Shown: positions 57,626 to 64,000 of the stretch, piece after piece
How the letters are laid out: the number at the start of each line of letters is the position of its first letter
Numbering within the stretch: position 1 is the stretch's first letter
NCBI RefSeq assembly: GCF_003851545.1
Contig: NZ_BHVX01000003.1
Coordinates: 186,001-250,000 of the forward strand
Length of the DNA: 64,000 bases
Direction: 5' to 3'
DNA from: Ralstonia sp. SET104
Lineage (GTDB): Bacteria; Pseudomonadota; Gammaproteobacteria; Burkholderiales; Burkholderiaceae
Notes under the pieces: model-generated
Database searches by the model: none
What the model saw: only the letters and a program-made list of their open reading frames with translations
What the model was told of the DNA's origin: nothing
Translations under genes and position numbers: made by a program

Positions 57626-58204
57626 ATGAAAAAATCAAAGCTCACATTCTGCTTGTTCTTTGTTTTCTGGGGTGTTGCGATATTTCAATCTTTCTTCGCA
57701 CCATTTTTCAGTAGGGAGTTTGGATTCAATTTCATTGAGTTGCTTTCCTCAATGCTATTTGGTGCCATGTTCGGGGCGCTTGCGAATTTCATCTACGGCA
57801 AAATTCTGGCGCCTGTCATGACCGTTGGAAAATGGCGTCTTGATTTTCGGCGTTGGATATTGCCATTCCTGATGTGTGCTTTTGTCCCATTTTTTGCAAG
57901 CTTCGTTATCGGTGCTCTCCTCTCCCGCAACCCGGCCGGCCCCGTCTTCCTGATGCTGGCTAACATGTTCCTGACGCCGCTGACATTTGCCTTCCTAGCC
58001 GCCAGGCTAAAGGAGTTCCGCATCGAGCATGTTTGCTTCTCCGCTTTGCTTCTGTGGTTTATCGCCTTTCCGATAACCCTCGCAAATGGACAACCACTTG
58101 CGTTCTGGATGGGCTCATATCTGTCGTCCGCCCCGCTTGCGATGGGCGGCTATTTGATTGCGCAGGGTTATGCCGCAGTTCGTGCTGGTCTTGTGTCGGC
58201 GTAA
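57626..58204 (+). CDS. polytopic membrane protein of unknown function in the CDI locus
   Basis: A 192-residue protein with about five hydrophobic segments (LTFCLFFVFWGVAIFQSFF, LLSSMLFGAMFGALANFIY, ILPFLMCAFVPFFASFVIGA, a segment near 115, and LLLWFIAFPITLANGQPLAF). The 5' half is AT-rich with many Phe/Lys codons, and the 3' half returns to host-like composition, a mosaic look. It lies 96 bases after the candidate immunity gene and 9 bases before a lipoprotein gene. It could be a second or leftover immunity protein, or an accessory protein. I do not recognise the family. Confidence 0.6.
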   Translation: MKKSKLTFCLFFVFWGVAIFQSFFAPFFSREFGFNFIELLSSMLFGAMFGALANFIYGKILAPVMTVGKWRLDFRRWILPFLMCAFVPFFASFVIGALLSRNPAGPVFLMLANMFLTPLTFAFLAARLKEFRIEHVCFSALLLWFIAFPITLANGQPLAFWMGSYLSSAPLAMGGYLIAQGYAAVRAGLVSA

Positions 58205-58213
58205 GACATCAGG

Positions 58214-58738
58214 ATGAAATTTTCACAGCGCTCCTTGGCGAGCATGGCCATTCCCGGTCTAGCCATCATCGCCCTCTCCGGCTGCGGCTGGTTCATCTTC
58301 GGCAAGTACGAAGCCCCAGCCCTGCCGACCGAGCAGGTCACGCGCGTCACGTTCCAGAATGACTACGGCTCGACCGCCCATTTGCTGATTGCAGAGAAGC
58401 CCGGCAACTGCGAACCCGCCAACAAGCGCATCGGTTGGCAGCCGAACGGGATGATGCCGTACCGGGAAGCTGCCACGTTCGAAGTGCCACGCGGCGAGCC
58501 CGTCCACATCGACATCTACGACCAGGCGGAAAACGGTGCGGCGTGGTGGCACTGCTTCGTGCCCAGCGTCTACACCTTCGACCGCGCGGAGGTCACGCTG
58601 CGCTTCACGCGTGTGCCGCGCGGCTGCAAGGTGGAAGTGACCGACGCATCCGGCGAGCCGCTCGCGCAAAAAGTGGAGCGGTACGAGCATCGGGCCTGCC
58701 ACCCCGTGCCGCAGCCTATGTCCAGCCGCAGCAACTGA
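58214..58738 (+). CDS. BcpO-position lipoprotein
   Basis: A 174-residue protein with a lipoprotein signal (ASMAIPGLAIIALSGC, lipid cysteine near residue 24). The mature part holds paired cysteines (KPGNCEPAN and AWWHCFVPS, then PRGCKVEV and EHRACHPVP) and mostly beta-type sequence. Burkholderia-type CDI loci carry a small lipoprotein gene, bcpO, between immunity and transporter genes; this one sits in that slot. In B. thailandensis BcpO affects system activity. The homology itself is not certain by eye. Confidence 0.6.
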   Translation: MKFSQRSLASMAIPGLAIIALSGCGWFIFGKYEAPALPTEQVTRVTFQNDYGSTAHLLIAEKPGNCEPANKRIGWQPNGMMPYREAATFEVPRGEPVHIDIYDQAENGAAWWHCFVPSVYTFDRAEVTLRFTRVPRGCKVEVTDASGEPLAQKVERYEHRACHPVPQPMSSRSN

Positions 58739-58865
58739 GGCGCCTGGAGCCTGTGCGCCAGCTCGATTGGCGCACACCAGCAACGTTGTATTCCAACGCA
58801 TCGGCGTTTTGCTCGACGTACCGGGCTGGCGCCGAGCGAGCACCTGTTACTTAAAAGGATTGAAC

Positions 58866-59669
58866 ATGCAAAACAAACTTCGCACCTATCTGCTGGCTAT
58901 CGCCGCAGCAGCCATGACCGTCGCCTGTGGTGGCGGTGGTGGTGACAACAGCAGCGCTGCCAACACAGGCGGTAGTGGCAGCAGCGACGAAGCAGCCGCG
59001 CAAGTCGGCACGACAGCAGACGCAGCGTGCTTCGCACTCCCGGCCACGGGCAAAACTGCAAACGTAACAGCGACGTCCACGGTGCCCGTCGAAGTCGACA
59101 TCGTCTCGCTCAGCGGCGCAGGCGCGCAAACGTTGGAGGGCCAAGCATACCCCGCACTGGATGTGCGCAACCGCATCGACCAAATCACTGGGAGCGACCA
59201 ACACCACATGCTCTATATGCTGGCGGGGGCACCGTTCCTGCCGGCGGGCGCCAAGACGTACGCCGATACCGACCCCGAGCATCGCTACGCTTACACCTAC
59301 ACGCGCATGACGCTGGAGCAATTGCGCGATGCTGTGCTATCCCATCAGGCGAGCGTCTCGTTTAATGAACTTGCGTATTCCAATGTGAAGCCTGTCGTTC
59401 CCGCCCTGGCTGACTTCCAGCTCAACACGCCAGTCACACTATTGATGCTGGAGAAGCGCGCGCAGGGCACGGACTCTCTGCCGTCGACATTCATGGCCCC
59501 CTACGTCAACGAACTGACCGTCACCTACGCTGGCCGCGAAGACGTGACGGTGGGCAGCACGGTTTACACCAAGGCCTGCAAGATGGACGTCAGCCTGCGT
59601 CGCACGGATTACAGCTTTGGGGATGGAACACCGTTCAGCATTGGCAAACCTGTCAACGGTTCCGCCTGA
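58866..59669 (+). CDS. second lipoprotein of unknown function in the CDI locus
   Basis: A 267-residue protein with signal TYLLAIAAAAMTVAC, lipidation likely at the cysteine, then a Gly/Ser/Asn-rich linker (GGGGGDNSSAANTGGSGSSD). The mature domain of about 220 residues contains VPVEVDIVSLSGAGAQ and YTYTRMTLEQLRDAVLSHQA and ends FGDGTPFSIGKPVNGSA. I do not recognise it. AAAAGGATTGAAC precedes the ATG at 58866; the frame is open 33 codons further left. It sits between the BcpO-like gene and the transporter gene, in the same direction. Confidence 0.65.
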   Translation: MQNKLRTYLLAIAAAAMTVACGGGGGDNSSAANTGGSGSSDEAAAQVGTTADAACFALPATGKTANVTATSTVPVEVDIVSLSGAGAQTLEGQAYPALDVRNRIDQITGSDQHHMLYMLAGAPFLPAGAKTYADTDPEHRYAYTYTRMTLEQLRDAVLSHQASVSFNELAYSNVKPVVPALADFQLNTPVTLLMLEKRAQGTDSLPSTFMAPYVNELTVTYAGREDVTVGSTVYTKACKMDVSLRRTDYSFGDGTPFSIGKPVNGSA

Positions 59670-59787
59670 TTTGCGCCGGGCGTCGGCCTCGTAAAAGCCT
59701 CCGTGCCGGTGATTAGCAACGCGGGCTCGATTTCTACCATCATCACGCCCGCGCAATAACACGCGCGCTCTATAACGTCTTCACATC

Positions 59788-61482
59788 ATGCTGTCAGCCG
59801 TTTCCCGCGCCGCCATCCTTTGCGTTGGCACGCTGAGTTCCTTCGCGTTTGCGCAAGTTGCTCCAGCTCCCATCACCGGCCCTGGGCTCGAAGTCCAGCG
59901 CCTGCAGGAGCAACAAGCCGAGCAGGCGCTTGAGCGTGCCAATGCGCGGCCGGACGTCTTTACGCCGCCCGCGCCGATGCAAGCGATTTCGTTGGCATCG
60001 CTACCCAAAGAGGAACCCTGCTTTACCGTGCGCGGCATCGTGCTGGAAGACAACGCGTTCCCGTGGCTGGCGCCGCTGTTGGCACCTGTCAACGGGCAAT
60101 GCGTTGGCAAGCAAGGGCTGGAGGCCATTGAGCTGCAAGCCAACAGCGCCCTCATCGAGCGCGGTTACGTCACCTCGCGCGTGCTCATCCCCAAGCAAAA
60201 CCTGGCGAGCGGCACGCTCACGCTCAAGGTGCTGGCCGGACGCATCGGCGCCATCCGCAACGCGTCGGATGACAACATCGGCTGGGCGCGCATGGCCTTG
60301 CTCGCTGGCCCGGCGGACCTGCTGAACCAGCGTGACTTGGACCAGGCGCTGGAAACCATCCGCCGCCTGCCCGGCCAATCGCAGACGAGTTTCGACATCG
60401 TGCCCGGCGAGCGGGTGGGTGAGTCCGATATCGTGCTCAAGCCCGGCACCGACAAGCGCTGGCATGCCTCGCTGTCGGCAGACAACACCGGCTTGAAGTC
60501 GACCGGCAAGTATCAGATGAGCGGCTCGCTGGTCATTGATTCGCCGCTGCATCTGTATGACCAGCTGTCGATTTCCGCGTCGTCCAACACGGACCGAGGC
60601 ACCAGCACGCAGGGCACCCGCTCTTACGGCATCAACTGGAGCGTGCCGGTGGGCTACGCCACGTTGTTTCTGGGTGCCAACAAGTCACGCTACAACCAAA
60701 CGGTGGCCGGCTTTGAAGAGCCCATCGTCTACAGCGGGCAAAGCTCGGAGGTGAATGCGGGCATCAGCGGCGTGTTGCACCGGGATGCCACGTCGCGCAC
60801 GGGCGCGCAGTTCAAGCTCTTCCGCAAAATCAATCGCAACTACCTGAACGATACCGAGATTGCGGTCCAGCGTCGGGATGTTATCGGGTATGAAGCGTCG
60901 ATGTCGCACCGGCACTATCTTGGGCCGGTGGTGTTCGATGGCGGCTTCGCTTGGCGAGAGACGCTGCCCGACCATTCCAACGTGCCGGGTGTGGCGGTGG
61001 GTGACGCCGGCTACGGTGGCCGTTCACAAATCGAGACGGCTAATGCGAGCCTGTATTGGCCGTTCAAGCTAGCCAACCAGGTGTTCGAGTACACCAGCAA
61101 CTGGGCCATACAGCACAGTCGCACGCGCGTGCTGCCGAGCGACTACTTCATCATCGGCAACCGCTACACGGTGCGCGGCTTCGATGGCCAATTGACGCTG
61201 GCGGCAGAGGATGGCTGGTACTGGCGCAACGAGCTTGCTTGGCGCGTAGCGAATCAAGCCGTCTACGCCGGTATCGACATGGGCCAGGTGCGTGGCCCGA
61301 GCGCGGAGTTTCTGCTGGGTGACAAGCTCGTCGGTGCGGTGGTGGGCGTGCGTGGGCGCGTGCCGTCTGGTGCGTATATGGCCTTCAACTATGACATCTC
61401 GTTTGGCTGGCCGCTGTACAAGCCGGTGGGTTTCCAGACTGAGCGGCCAGCGGTGATGGCTCAGGTTGGGGTGGAGTTTTAG
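59788..61482 (+). CDS. cdiB: CdiB/BcpB outer-membrane two-partner secretion transporter (TpsB)
   Basis: A 564-residue Omp85-superfamily transporter of the ShlB/FhaC/HecB group that exports the CdiA exoprotein. It has an N-terminal signal ending FAFAQ, a plug-like helix region (LEVQRLQEQQAEQALERANA), then POTRA domains (PCFTVRGIVLEDNAFPWL and TLTLKVLAGRIGAIRN). The 16-stranded barrel carries NRYTVRGFDGQLTLAAEDGW, the VRGF/Y loop-6 motif, near 455. The protein ends in Phe, as expected of a barrel recognised by the BAM complex. It is encoded last, the Burkholderia-type order. Confidence 0.92.
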   Translation: MLSAVSRAAILCVGTLSSFAFAQVAPAPITGPGLEVQRLQEQQAEQALERANARPDVFTPPAPMQAISLASLPKEEPCFTVRGIVLEDNAFPWLAPLLAPVNGQCVGKQGLEAIELQANSALIERGYVTSRVLIPKQNLASGTLTLKVLAGRIGAIRNASDDNIGWARMALLAGPADLLNQRDLDQALETIRRLPGQSQTSFDIVPGERVGESDIVLKPGTDKRWHASLSADNTGLKSTGKYQMSGSLVIDSPLHLYDQLSISASSNTDRGTSTQGTRSYGINWSVPVGYATLFLGANKSRYNQTVAGFEEPIVYSGQSSEVNAGISGVLHRDATSRTGAQFKLFRKINRNYLNDTEIAVQRRDVIGYEASMSHRHYLGPVVFDGGFAWRETLPDHSNVPGVAVGDAGYGGRSQIETANASLYWPFKLANQVFEYTSNWAIQHSRTRVLPSDYFIIGNRYTVRGFDGQLTLAAEDGWYWRNELAWRVANQAVYAGIDMGQVRGPSAEFLLGDKLVGAVVGVRGRVPSGAYMAFNYDISFGWPLYKPVGFQTERPAVMAQVGVEF

Positions 61483-61717
61483 CGTCAAATGCTTTCAGCG
61501 GGTTGCTCATAGCCATGAACGCCGAGACCGTGGCCGTTCCTAGGCCGGCTGGACGTGCGGACCGAGTCATGGACTGAGAGTGCAGCAATAATCCACTAAA
61601 AATTGAGCAGATTTCCGCTGCTTGCTCCTGAGTTAGCATCGGCGGCAAAAGCTGCCATCCTGCTCTTGAACTGCACCCCAAAAGTTGGACACCGATCCGA
61701 CCTTTGGGGTGTTTTTC

Positions 61718-62244
61718 ATGGCGAAATACGATGAGAAGTTCAAGCTGCAGGTAGTGCAAAGCTACGCTGAGGGGAGGCAGGGTTTCAAAGAGCTGGCCAA
61801 TCGATACGGACTTGACCATGGAACGGTTAGACGCTGGGTCAAGGTGTACGAACAACACGGCCGGAGTGGGTCGCGCAAAAAATTTGCTCATTACAGCGCA
61901 GAGTTCAAGTTGTCCGTGTTGCAATGGATGTGGAAGGAAGATTCCTCGGCCAATCAAGCGATCGCGCGGTTCGATATCCGAGGCGGTGTTAGCGCCATCA
62001 GAGGCTGGCGGCGGCAGTTGATGAGGGTGGGCTGGAAGCCCTAAGACCCAAACCTCGCGGCCGCCCGAAGAAGATGACAACGCCAGAGCCTCCTGAGCCC
62101 GTAGCACCGCAAAACGAAGATCCCCACACGGTGGAGCAGTTGCGCAAAGAAAACGAATATCTGCGCGCGGAGGTGGCGTATCTAAAAAAATTGAGGGCCT
62201 TGCTTCAGGCCAAAGAGCAAGCCGCGCAGAAAAAGCGCGGGTAG
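61718..62244 (+). pseudogene. IS3-family OrfA, frameshifted
   Basis: The N-terminal part has MAKYDEKFKLQVVQSYAEG and the helix-turn-helix KELANRYGLDHGTVRRWVKVY. The first frame stops at 62044. In the frame one base over, the protein continues as GLEALRPKPRGRPKK and a leucine-zipper-like segment (EQLRKENEYLRAEVAYLKKL) up to the TAG at 62242-62244. Loss of one G near 62,018 (the QL-DEGG junction) explains the break. Confidence 0.75.
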
Positions 62245-62340
62245 TGCTTGAACTGAGGCAAGGCCACGATTTGGCAATACTGCTGAAGGTCGCGGGGCTG
62301 TCGCGTAGCACGTTCTACTACCAGATTAAGGTGCAGCAGG
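62244..62340 (+). pseudogene. IS3-family OrfB, N-terminal fragment
   Basis: Begins at a GTG overlapping the orfA TAG and encodes LELRQGHDLAILLKVAGLSRSTFYYQIK, the start of IS3-type transposase OrfB. After about 32 codons the sequence diverges. The whole rve catalytic domain (DDE residues) is missing. Confidence 0.7.
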
Positions 62341-62364
62341 TCGGTGATCAGGGGGCCAACAGCA

Positions 62365-62374
62365 CCCCCCCCCC
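62365..62374. repeat. C10 homopolymer next to the pelG stop codon
   Basis: Ten consecutive C bases (G10 on the coding strand of pelG) start two bases past the pelG stop, at the IS remnant junction. Length variation would not change PelG, but tracts of this size slip easily and can also be sequencing artefacts. Confidence 0.8.
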
Positions 62375-62375
62375 T

Positions 62376-63746
62376 TCACTGCAACATGAAAGTCTCGTAC
62401 TCCAACCGATCCAGCTTCCGATCCAGAATCACGAGACTCGCCATCACCACCAGCAGCAGCGAAACAGCAAACCCATACCCGTACCAAGCCGGCCCAAGCT
62501 GCAGCGTGATCCATGTCAGCGCGCCGTTGAGCACCACAAAAGCGGCAGTCAGCCCCAGCACCACACGCCGCCGGTCCAGGTAAAAGAAGATATTCACCAC
62601 CCCCAGAAACACTACCTGCAAGCTCGCGGCAATGGTGTCGACATACAGCAGCGGCAGATACAGCTCGGAAATCTGCAACGCCCGCAGCACCGAAGCGCCC
62701 ACGGCAAACAGCACCAGCGCGGCCATGGCCTGGATCTTCACGATCTCGTACAGGCCCGCGCGGATGGTCTGCACCATCGTGTTGCGCATGTCTTCGATAT
62801 GCTCGAGCGACGCCCCGCCCCGCACGGCGTCATAGAACGCGTCGTAGTACTCGACAAAGTCCGTCTCGATGCGCACCAGGAACACCGCCATGCCGGGGAT
62901 GATGCCGAGGTAGGCGAGGAACACCGGAATGTCATAGATGACCGATGCATGTAGCGGCCCGATCACCTGCTGCCCCGTGCCCGGCGCATACCAGAACATG
63001 AACTTGTCGAGCCAGATGCCAAGGTTATAGAGCAGCCCGATCAGCATGAGCGACGGATACGCAAACCGCTTGTCGAACACCTCGAACGACAGGAATCGCC
63101 GCCCGCTGAAGTTGCGGTAGATCAGCGCGGCCATGCCGATCAGCAGGCACAACTGCCCCGTCACGAACCCCAGCAGCAGCCCTTCCAGCCCCAGCCGGTT
63201 GAACAACAGCGCCAGCAGCACGGTAAGCGTGTAGCCGACCAGGAAGATCCACACGACGGCCCTGTACTGCTTCATGCCCGACAGAAAGATCACCGCGATC
63301 CAGATGTTGGCCATGACCACGAAGCCGGCCAGCATCAGCAACCGATAAATGGCCGATTGCTGCGCAAACGCAAACAGGATGACGAGCAGCCCCAGCCCGC
63401 CCGCAATCAGGGTCATCACGAGCGACACGGCGTGGTAGTTGGGCAGGATGAGATCGTCGCGCTTCTCGAATAGCCGATCGGAAGTAAAGCGCGTGAAAGC
63501 AAGCTGCAGTGGCCCCGTCAATATCAGGCTCACCGCAATCAGGTAGGTAACTGACACCTGAAACTGCGTGATGAGCGAGCCCGGAACCACAAACGGCAAG
63601 CTCAGGATACCGATCAGCAGAATCCCGACGATGGAGAGAATCCATGGCCCCGAGCTGATGATGCCGGCGTAGGTATAGGCGTGCAGCAGCCCGAGCAAGC
63701 TGTCCCGCTTGAGCATCTTGCGCAGCTCAAAACCGATACCGGCCAT
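62376..63746 (-). CDS. pelG: Pel exopolysaccharide inner-membrane flippase-like protein PelG
   Basis: A 456-residue, 12-helix protein of the PelG family (MOP/Wzx-like), the length of the Pseudomonas aeruginosa protein. The conserved start is MAGIGFELRKMLKRDSLLGL. Later blocks include FLSGMKQYRAVVWIFLVGYT, FDKRFAYPSLMLIGLLYNLGI and RIETDFVEYYDAFYDAVRGG. It acts with the PelDEF machinery in moving the galactosamine/galactose-type Pel polymer across the inner membrane. Its start shares a base with the pelF stop (TGATG), so the genes are coupled. It is the last gene of the operon, and an IS remnant abuts its 3' end. Confidence 0.94.
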   Translation of the reverse strand: MAGIGFELRKMLKRDSLLGLLHAYTYAGIISSGPWILSIVGILLIGILSLPFVVPGSLITQFQVSVTYLIAVSLILTGPLQLAFTRFTSDRLFEKRDDLILPNYHAVSLVMTLIAGGLGLLVILFAFAQQSAIYRLLMLAGFVVMANIWIAVIFLSGMKQYRAVVWIFLVGYTLTVLLALLFNRLGLEGLLLGFVTGQLCLLIGMAALIYRNFSGRRFLSFEVFDKRFAYPSLMLIGLLYNLGIWLDKFMFWYAPGTGQQVIGPLHASVIYDIPVFLAYLGIIPGMAVFLVRIETDFVEYYDAFYDAVRGGASLEHIEDMRNTMVQTIRAGLYEIVKIQAMAALVLFAVGASVLRALQISELYLPLLYVDTIAASLQVVFLGVVNIFFYLDRRRVVLGLTAAFVVLNGALTWITLQLGPAWYGYGFAVSLLLVVMASLVILDRKLDRLEYETFMLQ

Positions 63747-64000
63747 CAGCGGGCTCCCTTTTGCGGATTCTGCTGGTTCTGCTGAGCGTGGTGCGGGCAA
63801 GCCGCCGCGGCGGCGGTCTTGGCGCCGTGCTCGGTGCTCAGGTCGGGCAAGGTCTGCAAGCGCGTGTACAGCTCGCGGTAGCTGCCAACCATCATCTCTT
63901 GCGTGTAGTAGCGCTCGACGCGGGCGATGCCGGCGGCTTGTGCTTCATGCCAGCGCGTTTCGTCGCGCAGCAGCGTGAGCACTTCGGCGGCCAGCGCGGC
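63746..64000 (-). CDS. pelF: glycosyltransferase PelF, C-terminal part
   Basis: The last 84 or so codons of a minus-strand gene that runs off the right edge. The sequence (WHEAQAAGIARVERYYTQEM, then MVGSYRELYTRL) is the C-terminal crossover helix of a GT4-type glycosyltransferase. It is followed by a poorly conserved Ala/Gln/His tail (AAAAACPHHAQQNQQNPQKG). Its coupling to pelG identifies it as PelF, the cytoplasmic polymerising glycosyltransferase that uses UDP-sugars. Only the end is visible. Confidence 0.82.
   Translation of the reverse strand, partial: AALAAEVLTLLRDETRWHEAQAAGIARVERYYTQEMMVGSYRELYTRLQTLPDLSTEHGAKTAAAAACPHHAQQNQQNPQKGAR

Larger units (their letters stand above)
61667..62340 (+). 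mobile_element. truncated IS3-family (IS150-like) element
   Basis: The left end reads TGAACTGCACCCCAAAAGTT, a typical IS3/IS150-type terminus. It is followed by orfA, frameshifted, and by only the first 30 or so codons of orfB. Similarity stops near 62,335-62,345, just before the pelG stop. No right terminal repeat is seen, so the element cannot move on its own. It separates the CDI locus from the pel operon. Confidence 0.75.

Noticed and set aside
61385-62311. 308-codon minus-strand frame over the cdiB end and the IS remnant
   Set aside because: It crosses the IS left end and the barrel C-terminus of CdiB and has no domain; a chance open frame.

Overview
The window is a high-G+C chromosomal segment from a betaproteobacterium of the Burkholderiaceae, most like a Ralstonia. 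The evidence is gene content and order: xseB-ispA-dxs with folE2 nearby, polA / DUF2782 / type II thrB / BPSS1780-type membrane protein, a second infA, a pca cluster with an IclR regulator, a Burkholderia-type A-I-O-B contact-dependent inhibition locus, and pelFG. The genus is inference from gene content; no database search was possible.

Bases 1-24,200 are core chromosome: the end of tsaD, folE2, the xseB-ispA-dxs isoprenoid operon (minus), a Rieske oxygenase, an EamA exporter, a thiosulfate/mercaptopyruvate sulfurtransferase, a ZIP metal transporter, a Tat-exported dienelactone hydrolase, NDH-2, polA, a LOG-family nucleotidase-like gene, DUF2782, thrB, a membrane protein, uvrD, valS and galU. 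Bases 24,200-28,000 hold two exported glycosidase-like proteins (a clan GH-A-like enzyme and a GH114-like lipoprotein), infA and a small orphan.

Bases 27,960-41,361 form a protocatechuate/4-hydroxybenzoate catabolic island: pobA with a divergent LysR regulator, a substrate-binding protein for aromatic uptake (plus strand), and on the minus strand ten genes pcaI-J-F-B-D-C followed by a branched-chain-type ABC transporter (two permeases, two ATPases). A divergent IclR/PcaR-type regulator follows. Two 34-bp regions, one before pcaI and one before the lone binding protein, carry paired 15-bp elements with the same 19-bp register, which would tie uptake and degradation to one regulator. The ring-cleavage genes pcaHG are not in the window.

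Bases 41,400-47,900 hold an exported hypothetical protein with a tandem 8-bp repeat at its stop, a four-gene polar amino acid ABC operon, and a convergent dadA plus glutamate/aspartate-type binding protein.

Bases 47,900-61,500 are accessory: a phosphatase-like remnant, then a CdiA/BcpA exoprotein of 2861 residues, a translationally coupled 65-residue membrane protein (candidate immunity), a second polytopic membrane protein, two lipoproteins (one in the BcpO position) and the CdiB/BcpB transporter. The exoprotein tail has no nuclease signature that I recognise and is Gly/Ala-rich and hydrophobic, and its likely immunity protein is a membrane protein. This suggests a membrane-targeting toxin. 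A perfect terminator-like hairpin ends one base before the start codon of the exoprotein gene. The window closes with a truncated, frameshifted IS3-family remnant and the last two genes of a pel exopolysaccharide operon (pelG and the 3' end of pelF).
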